From Carya illinoinensis (lineage: Eukaryota; Streptophyta; Magnoliopsida; Fagales; Juglandaceae): a stretch of 64,000 nt of DNA. Within the stretch, counting starts at the first letter, position 1. Each line of letters opens with the position of its first letter. The stretch is taken from NCBI RefSeq assembly GCF_018687715.1, contig NC_056758.1, forward strand, positions 35,497,467-35,561,466, read 5' to 3'. The notes under the pieces were generated by a model. The model was given only the letters and a program-made list of their open reading frames with translations. It ran no database searches and was not told where the DNA came from. This document shows positions 11,053 to 22,812 of the stretch, piece after piece. Position numbers and translations under genes: made by a program.

Positions 11053-12575
11053 CTATATTACAACTTGCCTCCTTGTTGCATGCAGGATTCCCGGACTTTT
11101 CCAGATATGAGTGAATAGCAACACTGATTTCAATCAACGTAAAATGCTTCCAAAGAAAAGGAAAATTAGCCAGCCAGAAGAAACCAATTGAGGCATCATT
11201 ATTTCCTGCTTGCTATATAGCCAAGGGAGAACGATATTGTCATAATTCAAAAGTTCGAACCAATTAAAAGTTGCCTCCAGTTCCAGAGTAACAGGACATC
11301 TCCTGTTAAAACTTGAACGGCCAGCATTCTATGTGGGCAAGTAAAATCCAACTATGTTGAAAATATACTTGCAATTTTAATAAAAATAAATTTAAAGAGA
11401 CCATTGTTATGTTATTTATATGTTTGTATATAAATATTAAAAAAATATATAAATATATTTGATACTACTTACTATGTTTAATTGATAAATAGATGGTTTT
11501 TTTTTTATTATTAGTGTGTTTAATAATTAAATAAATAATTTTTTTTAAAATTTTTTGGTTAAAACAATTATAGTTGATGCTATGTGTTGGGCGTAAAGTT
11601 ATTGAGGGACAGCGTGGGGGACCAAATTTCTTTATTTTTAATATTAATATTTTTGCAAGTGCCAGCATAGAAGAAATTAATATATTTTTGTTTTTCTACT
11701 ATTTATAATAAATAATATATTTATATATCAACATATAAATAATGTAGCAAAAACAAGAATCTTTAAAATTTATTTGTAGTAAAATTTTGACAAAAATTAA
11801 CAAATAAAACATGTATCCTCTCTAACACAGTATTAACACCCTCTTTTTTGTTTAGAAGAAGCAATAATATCCGTTGGATCTAATAATAGGAGATATCCTG
11901 TTGCTTTCAAACTGGAGGTAAGCCGGATCCAATGATAATGATGCTTTGACTTGAGAACTCAGAAAAACCTCGCTGGTGTGGGGTTGGGGCCATCGAATGG
12001 CTGTGTCAAAGCCCCTTGTGCACTATTTTTAATTTTTATGGCTCCACGACTGGGGCAGCCAGTAGGGACAAACTGATGTACATGTCGAATCTCCCAAGAA
12101 CTCCTGTAATTTTTATTTGGCTCCTGTCGCTGGTTGGTAGTTTGGATATTCAGGAACAGGGAGGATAGACAATATGGTTGAGTTAATCATTAGGACTTGT
12201 CCGCTGTGATGATTTCAAAGTCTACTTAGCCTTCAAAAAAAGAAAAAGAAAAAGGGTGGTTGTGAATATTCCCAAATGATGCATGTAACATGTTAATTCA
12301 ATCGAAACCATTGACTTTTAGCCAAGCTAATACTCAATTTGATTTTCTTTTAAAGGGCTATCAACTATCAGAACCATTTAGTTCCTATACTCGAAATGAA
12401 TTATACTTTATTTGTTAATAAAATAGAACAAACTCTGAAAGTTAAAAAAAAATAAAAAAATAAAAAATTGAAAAGCATATTTATCTCCTTTAGCTTCATA
12501 TTTCTTTTAGTTTAATAAAAATTTAGATTTTACTTTAAACTCACAAACTGATATGAATTTATCATTTATGTGATG

Positions 12576-12754
12576 AGAAATGATACTTGTAGTTGTGAGT
12601 GCGTAAGTACCGCGCAATCACTTTAAGAAAAATGAATAAATATAGGACTCATATGAAAAAAAATTATATTTTTAATAATAGACTTCATTTTTTTTTTAAA
12701 ATGACTGCATGTCGTTTGCGTATTTCATAACTGTATGTAATATTATTCTTTTTA
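12576..12754 (+). mobile_element. Foldback MITE, family M2
   Basis: The left arm contains GTTGTGAGTGCGTAAGTAC and CAATCACTTT. Reversed, the right arm contains GTTATGAAATACGCAAAC and CAGTCATTTT, so the element folds back over most of its length. The core TTTTTAATAATAGACTTCAT is shared with copies at 13531 and 28583. There is no coding capacity. Confidence 0.65.
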
Positions 12755-12888
12755 AAATCCAATTTATGACAAACATTTCTGTTTTTCTATTTTGGTTCCT
12801 CTCAACTCCATCAGTTGCCTTAGTTGAAAGAAACAAATTACACCGCAAAAAAGTATAAATACAATATGTTTTCCACAAGCTAACAAGA

Positions 12889-12960
12889 TCCGTTGTAGTC
12901 TAGTTGGTTAGGATACTCGGCTCTCACCCGAGAGACCCGGGTTCAAGTCCCGGCAACGGA
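12889..12960 (+). tRNA. tRNA-Glu (anticodon CUC)
   Basis: A 72-base cloverleaf: the acceptor stem TCCGTTG pairs with CAACGGA, the D arm contains the A-box-like TAGTCTAGTTGGTTAGGAT, the anticodon arm CTCGGCTCTCACCCGAG presents CTC, and the T arm ACCCGGGTTCAAGTCCCGGC includes the B box GGTTCAAGTCC. There is no intron. A short T run downstream (about 12966-12969) can serve as a Pol III terminator. It is identical to the inverted copy at 15641-15712. Confidence 0.97.
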
Positions 12961-14339
12961 ATAATTCTTTTAGATTTTTAACGCAGGCGTACTTTTGGAG
13001 ACAGGTTCACAACTTCACAGGAGGCTGCGGCTGCGGCTAGGACAAACTCCTAGCCTCCACCGAGAGTCTAGGCCCTGGGGTGCAACGTGTCTGGTCCAAT
13101 GCCATATATTTGACACTAGAGCATTTTTAATAGAGTCGAGGGCGGTAGCCCTAATTGTAGGTTTTTTTTTTTTAATTTATTTTGTATAATTTAAAAAATT
13201 TTTATTAAAAAGAAAATTTATGACATCTTTAAAAAAATAATTTCTTAATTATTAAATTAAAAAAAAAGCCCTTTTGGGACACTTTTTGGGACCGAATTCA
13301 ACCCAAAGTATTTCTGTTTTCAATAAGTTATGTATTGTATAAAATATATACATATATATATATATTTATTGAAAGGCAAAATATAAATTATTTAAAAAAG
13401 GAGTTTTATTGTGTAAAAAGAAATTTAAAATATAATTTGCTACAATAACCTCTACATATGACGGGTATTATTCTAAATATTTTATTATTATTTATATTTT
13501 ATTTTTTCTCTCATTTTCTTTTATTTTAAAAAAATGATAATCATAATCGTGAGTATGTAAGTTTCATATAATTATTTAAAAAATAGTGAACAAATAACAG
13601 ACCCATATGAAAATAAACTAATTTTTTAATAATAGATCTCATTATTTTTTAAAACAACTGCATGATATTTGCGCACTTTACGATTGCACGTAATATTATA
13701 CTTTATTTAAATTTTCACCATGTAAACAAATTCTTTTTATTGTTCATCATTTAAAACACCTATATTTCATTTTCTTTTAAAAAATATATTGTCGATATTT
13801 TTTATCCAATTTTTTCATATTTTGATTTTATTTTTAATTGTTATTTGACTCATATATTTTTATTTTGTGTGTACAGGACTAAATTATATTACATTGTATA
13901 AAAAAATATATTGATTTTGCAAAATTATTGGTAGAAATGAAATATTTAAAAAAAATAAAAAATATTATTTAAATGATATAAAATAAATAAATAAGTTGAT
14001 GTATGATATATTATAAAAGTTAATATGTAAAATAAAAAAAATAAGGTTTGATAATGTATTTTAAAGAATAAAATAAATGAACCATTGTGAATTCTCTAAG
14101 CATTCTAAAAAAATAATAATAATAATAGGATGGTGGCCTAATTTTCGCATTTTTTTTTTCCTAAGTAAGCTTCATTCATAATAAACCAAATAAATATACA
14201 AGTGTAATTATACAGAGCTAGTGGAGGGATCTTTGCCACTATAGAAGTCTAATAAACACTGTGGGATACAAATGAGATGGATGTTTCCATAGGCTTGCAT
14301 TGAAGTTGTCCCTTGCTCTATGTTATGCGCACGTCGATT
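12961..14339. other. AT-rich spacer with a MITE
   Basis: Mostly AT-rich sequence. A GC-richer patch at about 13000-13110 has no recognisable product. One M2-family MITE is at 13531-13708. No gene is supported. Confidence 0.55.
13531..13708 (+). mobile_element. Foldback MITE, family M2
   Basis: Shares with the 12576 copy the left arm (ATAATCGTGAGTATGTAAG), the core TTTTTTAATAATAGATCTCA and the right arm (AACTGCATGATATTTGCGCA, GATTGCACGTAATATTATAC). It lies about 0.8 kb from that copy, on the other side of the tRNA gene. Confidence 0.65.
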
Positions 14340-14640
14340 TTAACGTTGATAAATTTTTATAACCTTCCAAATATCAAAGTTGCAGAGTCCAATCTGTTGC
14401 TGGTTTAGAATGTGAAATTGCTTGCTTGCACTACCAGCTTTGAATCTCCTTTAATGATGATTTTTTCCAATTTTTTTTTTCTACTGCCTCTTGGATAGTC
14501 ATTAGAGCTGCCGCTGCTTCCCCAATATTTGGATCAGTGCTGTGAATGAATCCTGTTGTCACAAAAAGTGGGCTTCCCCTATTGGATCGACAGACTGCTG
14601 CTTTTACATGCAAGAAACATGTTGTGTCATCCGTTGGGTG
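14340..14640 (-). pseudogene. RNase H-like (RVT_3 type) domain remnant
   Basis: Read on the minus strand from 14640, the frame gives a segment like the plant RNase H-type domains of non-LTR elements and related RVT_3 proteins: V-K-A-A-V-C-R-S-N-R-G-S-P-L-F, then I-G-E-A-A-A-A-L-M-T-I-Q-E-A. After a poly-A-like run near 14467 the frame must shift by one to continue as I-I-I-K-G-D-S-K-L-V-V-Q-A, the expected strand with the catalytic-type Asp. Later frames are broken again and reach stops. It has no in-frame start and is too short for function. It could derive from a LINE or from the dispersed RVT_3 gene family. Confidence 0.6.
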
Positions 14641-14795
14641 TGAAAAGGAACTTTAATTAATTTAATATAGGCACTGCTTTGAGTTCATACGCCAGCATTG
14701 GTTATGCCCGATAAGTAGTCTAATTAGTTGCTAATTGCCTTTCCAAAAAGCTTTTAAAATAAGAATTACTGTATGATGAGGAGAAGCTGTTAGAC

Positions 14796-15074
14796 ATGCA
14801 GCCAAAAATCATGCCAACCCCAACACTAAGGTTGGTTATGCGCAGGTTATGCATGATAATTGCTTTTATGATGCTCATGATAGCAATAACATCATCGTCA
14901 TCATCACCAGTTCCATCAACAATTGGATCTCTTCTGTTTCATCTCCAACAAGATCAGGCGGAAAGGGGCAAAGAACAGTACCAGGTTCAACCAGAGATTA
15001 TGCAAGAAGACTATGGCATGTGGGATCCCACACCCAACTGTGAAGGAGGTAATGCTGCTCCCATTCCACATTAA
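14796..15074 (+). CDS. Small secreted peptide precursor, CIF-like
   Basis: Seen: a 92-codon single-exon frame. A basic N-terminus precedes a hydrophobic segment (about residues 16-32) that looks like a signal peptide. A variable Ser-rich and Gln/Glu-rich middle follows, and then a 21-residue tail beginning D-Y-G-M-W-D-P and ending A-P-I-P-H at the stop. Family knowledge: Casparian strip integrity factor (CIF) peptides are about 21 residues, begin with Asp-Tyr-Gly whose Tyr is sulfated by TPST, and signal through the SGN3/GSO receptor kinases in barrier formation in the root or the pollen/embryo wall. The architecture and tail fit that class; the PIPH ending recalls the CIF3/CIF4 branch more than CIF1/2, from memory. 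The tail contains one Cys, which is unusual. Several in-frame ATGs precede the hydrophobic segment; the first is used. Confidence 0.6.
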   Translation: MQPKIMPTPTLRLVMRRLCMIIAFMMLMIAITSSSSSPVPSTIGSLLFHLQQDQAERGKEQYQVQPEIMQEDYGMWDPTPNCEGGNAAPIPH

Positions 15075-15640
15075 GAGGAAGAATTCTGCAGTGGTTCTAC
15101 TTCCCATGTTTCAATTTTCCAACCCAGCAAGGAAAAGAAATTATGATGATTTGCTATCTTGAAAAGCAATACTGTAATTTGCATAATTTATTATTAGAAT
15201 TTAATTTAAATAATTAATATGCTGTTGTTCGCTTAGTGTCATTGATAATGTAAACCACAGGGGAGGCGAAAGGCCGTCTCAACTCTCAACCTTCCCAGAT
15301 ATATATATATATATATATATATAGCCAAAGGCGTCCCACAAATACATTTAAGGACATTTTGCCCGTAAAAGGGCACCATTTCTGATGAAGCATGGGAACT
15401 GCTATGAATGATACAAAAGAGTGGCCACTCGAGTCACAATGCCACCAACTTAGAAAGGAAGACATGGTATGTAGCCTGCATGAAGGGCTAGGCAGACAAC
15501 AGTTGTGTTCCAAGCAACGATGGCTATGTTTCTATGTTTTGCAAGTAGAGACAAACAACTAATGAAATGAGCATACAACCCCTTCTCTGGGTCGCAGTTT
15601 CAGTCCCAAAATCTAATAAGCTGAAACAAAAAAATAAAAT
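15075..15640. other. Spacer with an (AT)n tract
   Basis: Probable 3' region of the small peptide gene, then a short (AT)n microsatellite at about 15299-15322, then unique sequence up to the reverse-strand tRNA. No further gene is seen. Confidence 0.55.
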
Positions 15641-15712
15641 TCCGTTGCCGGGACTTGAACCCGGGTCTCTCGGGTGAGAGCCGAGTATCCTAACCAACTA
15701 GACTACAACGGA
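15641..15712 (-). tRNA. tRNA-Glu (anticodon CUC), inverted copy
   Basis: The reverse complement is base-for-base identical to the 72-base tRNA at 12889-12960, with the same acceptor, D, anticodon (CTC) and T arms. Downstream on the minus strand (below 15641) a T-rich run, TTTTATTTTTTT, can terminate Pol III. The two genes face each other across about 2.7 kb. Confidence 0.97.
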
Positions 15713-15969
15713 GATGTTAATTAGCTTAAAAGTTTATTTAACTAAATAATGTTATACTAGGTCACGCGGTTCGTTAATCCACGTTCTGCGTTTCCCGCGT
15801 GCGTACATTGAAATAGCCGTTTCATACCTCCCATTCTTTCGGCGAAGTCGGTGCGATCTTGAAAAGGTAAAACCAGAAATTACTTCGATTCCTAACTCCA
15901 AAAATTTAATTTCGTATAATTGAAGTTCATAGAGTTTCAATGTTTTGCAGCCCAAGAGACTATTGATTC

Positions 15970-18900
15970 ATGGAGACCTGGTTATTGACGTCCACGCAGC
16001 GGTACGCGTCGGCCGCTCTGTTTGCGCTCGCTCTTCACCAGTCTCAGGTTCACCAAACACAGCCTTTGCATCACTTAGTCCCTCTAGAAGAGGAGGCAAT
16101 CGGTGAAGGGGCCAGCGATGGAAAGAACGCTTCGGTCTCTGAGGATCCTCAACTTTGGGTCCACGAAAAATCTGGCTTGCTTTGGCATGTCTTCAGGTAA
16201 TCGTTTTGTGTGCAAAGAGAAGAAATTTGCAGCGTTCATTATGTTTTAAGAACATAACTATGATAGCCATGTCTAAACTTTACAGCCTAAAATGAGAGAT
16301 GAAAATACATGAGATTATTTGTACTGCATTTATTGAGCACCGAGAAACTTCCACCGATAATAGTAAATGTTGTAAGACTCAGTGGTACTCGTTTATCTCT
16401 TTTTCACTCTAGGCAACTCTAAGAAATCCATGATTGTATACCCTCTCGGAGCACTTAGAGCCGATGTGTGAAATCTTGATATTATAGTGATTTTGCTTTC
16501 AAAAAGCCATGGGATGCGACTAGTGAGTTCATTCTAATAATTGTAAGGTCAATATGATTTTGTTGTTTATTGATTGAGGATTTAATTTTATTATGGTGAG
16601 ATTTAAGTTTTTAGTCATATTTGGGTTATTTTTAAGTAAATTTGGTGATAAGAACAGGTTTCTTGGAGTGGACGGCCAAGCCGGGCATGGTTTGAAAGAT
16701 ACCGCAGGGACTTCCTCTCAAGTCCGTCATCATGTTGGAGCGGTTAGTCCCTTGTGTTTGAATACTTGATCAAATAATTAAAATTTTCTCATATTATACA
16801 AACTTAATTAGACTTTTAAGATAAATGGTAATCTAAAAGAAATGGTCTTGATTAATTGATAAAATTTTACCGTTTTCTATTAGTTAAACTTAATCTCAGT
16901 TCTGTCAAATCTAGTAATTGGTTTTAAAACTGGTTGGTTTCCAATGATAGGAAGGAAGTGTGCACGTGTTTTGTGTATGATATTCTCTTGCGTGTCATGA
17001 TCGACGACTTTAAAAGAAAAAAAAATAAAAATAGTGGCTTGGGTTTCTATAAGTCACTTAAGGTACCCTCTATTTCTGATTTCTTCCGCTTGCTTTGTTT
17101 TCATATATGCTGCATGCATACTGATAAATTTTGAAGAGCTATACCCTTAGTGCCATTAGTGCTGCTAATTTGGCTGGAGCCTTTACATCCTTACACTTGC
17201 TATTGAATGGGAATTTATACTTATCCTTAATTCAACTTTATTTTGGGAAAAAAAATTGCTTTTACCGTTCAGATTTTGAGAAATGACTATGTAAATAAGA
17301 ACAAGTGGCTTGTTTTGATGTGTTACTTTTTTTTTTTCATTGTAAGGATCAAGGAACTGATGATATATTTTGACGTGTTATTTTTTCTTTTCATTATAAG
17401 GTTTTATGAAACTAGGGATGCATTTTGATGCATTGGTTTTGTCTCATTGTAATGTTGTGAATTATCATTTTCTGTTACTCAAAAGAAATACTAATTAAAA
17501 ATATACTCAAGGGAAAAGAAGTATGCCACCAGAATTCTGATACACAATGGTTCATAGTAGGTCTTTTTTTTTCCTGGGGCACTTGTTATGATTAGCAGAG
17601 AGAAAGATGGGCTGCTGGCTATACTTTCATACGCCTCTATGAAGAGAATTATTATTTTTCTTAACATACAAATAAATATTTTAGATATATATTTTTTTAA
17701 TGAAATTTTAATTTGACATTCACCATGCGTCCATCTCATTCCTTCTGAATTTGATATCCATTCGATCTCAGTTCTTGATGCTACTATCAGATGAAAGTGA
17801 TGGAACATCATCAGAAAGAACTGACAAGGAACTTGCTTTGACAAAAGCTGTTGATGCTATGGTGCTTAGTATGGAATGCTTCCCTTGTTCCTCTGAGGAC
17901 CACGATGAGAGTAATGAAGATGAGAAAAATTCCAATTTTGAGATAGAATCAACTTCTGATGTGGCTGCAGAGCCTTATGAAATTACACAGAAAACAAGTT
18001 CCAATATTTCCTCTAAAGAAAAGGATTCTATTGGATCCAGAGGCGAGACTTTTGAGAAACTGATGGAAGAGGGAGCAAGGCTCAGTTATCAGAGGAAAGT
18101 GACAGTTCTTTATGTGCTTCTTTCAGCTTGTATTGCAAGGAATACTAACGATGACAAGAGGTGTTCTCAACTAGGAATGGGCTATGATGCTCGACACCGT
18201 GTGGCTTTACGGTTGCTGGCAATGTGGCTTGGTGTTGAATGGATAAAAATGGTTAGTCCACTCAAACCCTTCGCTTTAATCTCCCTTTAACATATTAATT
18301 TTAGGTGGTATTTTCTATTTCGTAAGAGCAACTTCCTTCAGGTCTTGGTGGTATGCTCCCTCCAGGCTAAGGTTTGAATCCTCTTGGGTGCAAACAATTT
18401 CTAGGGGCATCACTTGGAGAACTTCTCCTTGAATTGCACTTGCGGGAAACTCTTTGCCAAGGGCCTATGCACCCCTAGGATTAGTCAGGAATTTGTTCTT
18501 GAACAGCCCATGCCAAAAAAAAATTAGAGAGAGAGAGAGAGAGAAGAAGAGCGAGCTTCCTATACTTTAAGTAGAATGTGTATGCAAGCTACTGTGCACA
18601 TACATGTGAATGAATTATGTTTTGTAGTGATTATGAGCTGACATCCAGCAGTATCAATACATTTCTGGAGTTTTAGGAGAAATTGTGTGTCAACAGGAAG
18701 CCATGGAGATTATGGTTGCTTTCTCTATAATTGCTTCAGAGAAAGAGGATGGTGCAGAGGAAAAAAAATCTGAAATTTCAGAGAGCTCTTGGGATAAATG
18801 GAAGAGGGGAGGTATCATCGGTGCTGCTGCTTTAACTGGAGGCACCCTAATGGCCATCACCGGTGGTATGGGAAACAATGATTTTAATATATTAGATACC

Positions 18901-21900
18901 TCTTCTTCAACCGAAGTTTCTGACAGTAGGCTGTATTATAATTTACTATTGATATTATTTTATGGGGAAAGTATAATTTCCACCTTCCAACTACCATGGG
19001 TTTTACACTTTACATCATAAACTACTAGGATTGACACATTGCACCCTCTAACTGCAAAAAACTTGTGTACCCTCCATTACAATTCAACTATCAAGATTGT
19101 GTTACATTACTTATTTTCATCTAATTTTCCTCAATATTAATGGCTAGAATTTACTGAGGTTCCACATTTCATTAAGATCCAACTGTCAGTATTGCATCAT
19201 TTGACCAATTTTTTATACATCTTGATGGCTGGAATTGGGGAGGTTGCAATGTGTTAATCCAAATAGTTTACAGTGTAAAGTGTAAAATCCTTGTAAAACA
19301 GAGGGTGTAAAGTGTAATCTTTCCTGAGTTTATTTTCTTGCAGGCCTAGCTGCTCCGGCTATTGCTCAAGGTTTGGGTGCTATTGGATTTGCTGCTGCAG
19401 CAAGTGCCACAGGATCCGTTGCTGGTTCTGCTGCTGTAGCTGCATCATTTGGAGGTATGAGAAATGGTTTTTGTTTCTAAGATTCTTTTCATGATCTAAC
19501 TTATAAAAAAAAAAAAACAAAGATTCTTTTCATGATCTATCAAGTGTTATTAGATTAGGAGGAATCAAATCTCTTTTTTGGCTAATGCTTATTCTTGCCT
19601 TTTTCATCTATAAGGAAAGTGCCTTGTGATAAGAATTTAATGACCGATATATATATATTTAAAAAAAAATAGGGAACAGTACCCCAAATTTTATTGATTT
19701 CCCCCACTTTTGGCGAGGAATACCTTGGTACAAGATAAAGCTTGGGGTTTGCAATTGGATGGCCGATCTTACAATAGGATGCTATCTTCAATTGTTCATT
19801 TATAACATGCTATAACTGCATTTGTAAATGTACTAAAATATGAGGTGGGAAATAAGCTCGTTCCAAATCATCATTTTCAAGTGTTATTTACATCAATTTG
19901 TGGAAAACTTGCACTGAATGCTTGTGTCTGTCAAGTTTGCAAACAGACTGGTCAAGGTAACAGTCCCTAACAAAAACAATCTACACGGATCAGTTGTAAT
20001 GTATGCAATAAAGTGATTTGAAATTTGCATAAAGTCTCACAGAGCCGCAATTCTGTAGAAAACCACTTTACACACAGTGGTAGTTAAGGACAAAAACTTC
20101 AAAGGACCAGTGCTTTGTCTGGTTGTATAAGGTGCGAACCACTTTTTGGATTGCAGCTGCGGGAGCTGGTCTTTCAGGGAGTAAAATGGCTAGAAGAATT
20201 GGAAGCATTGAAGAGTTTGAGTTCAAAACAATTGGAGAAAATATTAACCACGACGTGAGTCCATTTCCCATTTTATCAACGTTAACACGTACTTCGAGCA
20301 AGTAGCTCACTAGAATGATGATTCAGCCAAGACCTTTTTAAGTATGTGCTATTTTTTGTGTCAATAATAAACATACTTACCAATATTAACCAACTTTTTT
20401 CCCCAGCGGCTAGCAGTTGGAATTATGGTTTCTGGACTGGCTTTTGAGGAAGAAGATTTTATATCTCCTTGGAAGGGCTACAATGATAATCTGGACAGGT
20501 ATGAAACACATGGTTATTACATTATGCATGCTATATTCTGCTTGTGTCCTTCCGTGCTTCATCTTTGTTGAGAAGGAGAGGGGGTGAGGGCATTTGGTGC
20601 AATATAGAGTTGAAATGACCTTTTTTCTCCTTTTTAACAAGCTTCTCTTTTTCTGGGCATTAACACATTTTGTGATGACACCCCTAATTTCCTTCTGTTA
20701 CTATAAATTGCTTAGGATCACAGTGGAAAATAACGCTTAAATAAGAGATGCATGTAATCATTAATATAAGCACCATTGCCTTCCCCCTCCCTCAGTGGAA
20801 GTGAAAAAAAAAATAGGAGTTATACTTGTTGGTACTCTCAAGGCATATGTTGGCTTGCAACTGACTTAAGGAATTGCCACTTATTATCAATCGATACTAC
20901 ATGGTTGATCTTGATGTATCTTTCAATGGATAGTTTGGTTCTTCAAATGAAAGTTACTTTTCCACTGGAGCCTTTATAACCTAGAAGCTAGATCTCAATT
21001 CTTTCAACAAAGTCAGTAATGTGGTGCAATATATAGGTATGCACTCTGGTGGGAGTCCAAGAACTTGATTGCATTGAGTAGTGCGATTGAGGACTGGCTT
21101 GCTTCAAGTATTTTACTGAACCTTATAACTCTGGCTACTTGTGACTGACTACACTTTGCATTTTAATGACTGGAAGTATTGTCTCCTGTTGCAGGACTTG
21201 CATTGCAGTTAATGAAAGAAGGTGCCATGATGACTGTGCTAAGCGCACTTGTTGCAGCATTGGCCCTGCCAGCTACATTAGTTACGGCATCTGACCTTAT
21301 AGACAGCCAATGGGCAATTGCTGTGGACAGGTTAGCTTTCCATTTATTGGAAGGGAAAACCCACATCTGGATGGGAGATATAAGGAAACTGCTTTTGTTT
21401 CATTATCCAAATAATAAACATGCAGGCAATGTCAAGAACCTCAAAGTTAGTTAAATAAAATTAAAACATAATGGTTTTGTAATGATGTGCTTGCTCTAAA
21501 TAATGCACGTTAGATGACATTTTTTCCAGTTGGTTCTAAATACAGAGACATTCATCGTAGTGTTTTGTACATGTTCTTAGAACATTTCTTGAATTTTAAA
21601 CATTCTTGGAATTGGATACACAAATGTGACTAAGTGATGTTTCGGAATGTTGAATTCTATCACTTCTTTCTATTTGATCAGGTCAGATAAAGCTGGGAAG
21701 TTGCTTGCTGAAGTATTGTTGATGGGATTACATGGAAACAGGTAAGACAATTTCATTTGAATGTACTAAGTATATTTTAATGATATTGGTATCGTCCTTG
21801 CGTGTTCCAGGCCTGTGACACTGATCGGTTTCTCTTTGGGGGCTCGAGTAATTTTTAGATGTCTCCAGTGTTTGGCTGATACAGAAGGAGATAATGGTAA

Positions 21901-22812
21901 TGGTCACTGCTGATACATATTTGCTGATAGATGGGATTATTGTTTGAGCGGAATTCTCTGATGTTGTATGCCTGCAGCTGGACTTGTAGAAAGAGTTGTT
22001 CTTCTTGGAGCACCAGTTTCAATTAAAGATGAAAATTGGGGGGATGCTAGAAAGGTAGTTTTATGCCTTTTACAACCTCTGAGTGGTTTCTTGCACCAAT
22101 TTTTTTCTACTCTACTTTTTCAATTGTCGTGACAACAACATGGTTGTGGTTTGTAGATAGTTGCTGGCAGATTTGTGAATGCTTATTCTTCAAATGATTG
22201 GATACTTGGAATTATTTTCCGTGCAAGGTATATAGTTCATTTCCTTGTCAATTTTGAATGAGGCCTCACCATGTAAGTTCAGCTTGGGCTGTGAAAAAGA
22301 TTGCCAACACATTAAATATAGATCTGCATAGAACTTATCAAACCCAATGGTGATTTTTCAAGATAATGAAATGCCATTTATTTACAAGTACCATGCAAAC
22401 TCTTTTTGCAGTTCATCAGATGCCAATTTCTTCCTATAGTTTTCAAATAGCAGTCCTTGAATTTCAGTACTTGTATAGAACTAAGAGGTTTCCCGTCTAC
22501 AGTTTACTTTCTCAAGGTTTAGCTGGTATTCAAGCTGTTGACATACCCGGGATTGAAAATGTAAGTTCTCCTTTCCTATCTTTTTTTTTTTTTTTTTTTT
22601 TTGGTCACACGGTCTTGTGATTCATGCCTGTACTGCTTTATCCAATACTAATGATTCTTCCATTAGCTTTGCAGGTTGATGTAACACATATCATAGAAGG
22701 CCACTCTTCTTATCTCGGGAAGACCACACAAATCTTGGAGCAGCTGGAACTAGATTCTTACTCCACTGTTTTCAGCCGCACACATTCCAAATCCCAGGAA
22801 GAGTGCTCTTAA
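15970..22812 (+). CDS. DUF726 / TMCO4-like membrane protein with alpha/beta-hydrolase fold, 15 exons
   Basis: Exons, all GT-AG and in frame: 15970-16196, 16658-16742, 17772-18251, 18697-18865, 19344-19454, 20157-20254, 20407-20498, 21037-21107, 21195-21330, 21682-21741, 21811-21896, 21978-22054, 22157-22227, 22503-22560, 22675-22812; total 1,959 bases, 652 aa. Seen: an N-terminal helical region, an acidic Ser-rich linker in exon 3, then K-W-K-R-G-G-I-I-G-A-A-A-L-T-G-G and a Gly/Ala-rich membrane segment (about residues 303-350). A hydrolase-like part follows with the nucleophile elbow G-F-S-L-G (S518). Family knowledge: TMCO4/DUF726 proteins (yeast Mil1, plant At2g18100-like) are membrane-associated putative lipases; the substrate in plants is not established. 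Length is close to the Arabidopsis homologue as I remember it. The boundaries were worked out by hand and could shift at a few sites. Confidence 0.88.
18530..18556. repeat. (GA)n tract in intron 3 of the DUF726 gene
   Basis: A short GA run, read directly. Intronic and probably inert. Confidence 0.85.

Larger units (their letters stand above)
10139..12888. other. 3' UTR of the TPR gene and AT-rich spacer
   Basis: The first 300 or so bases probably hold the 3' UTR of the preceding gene. The rest is AT-rich and carries two copies of a foldback MITE family (annotated separately). Nothing else with coding or structural-RNA character is seen before the tRNA at 12889. Confidence 0.55.
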
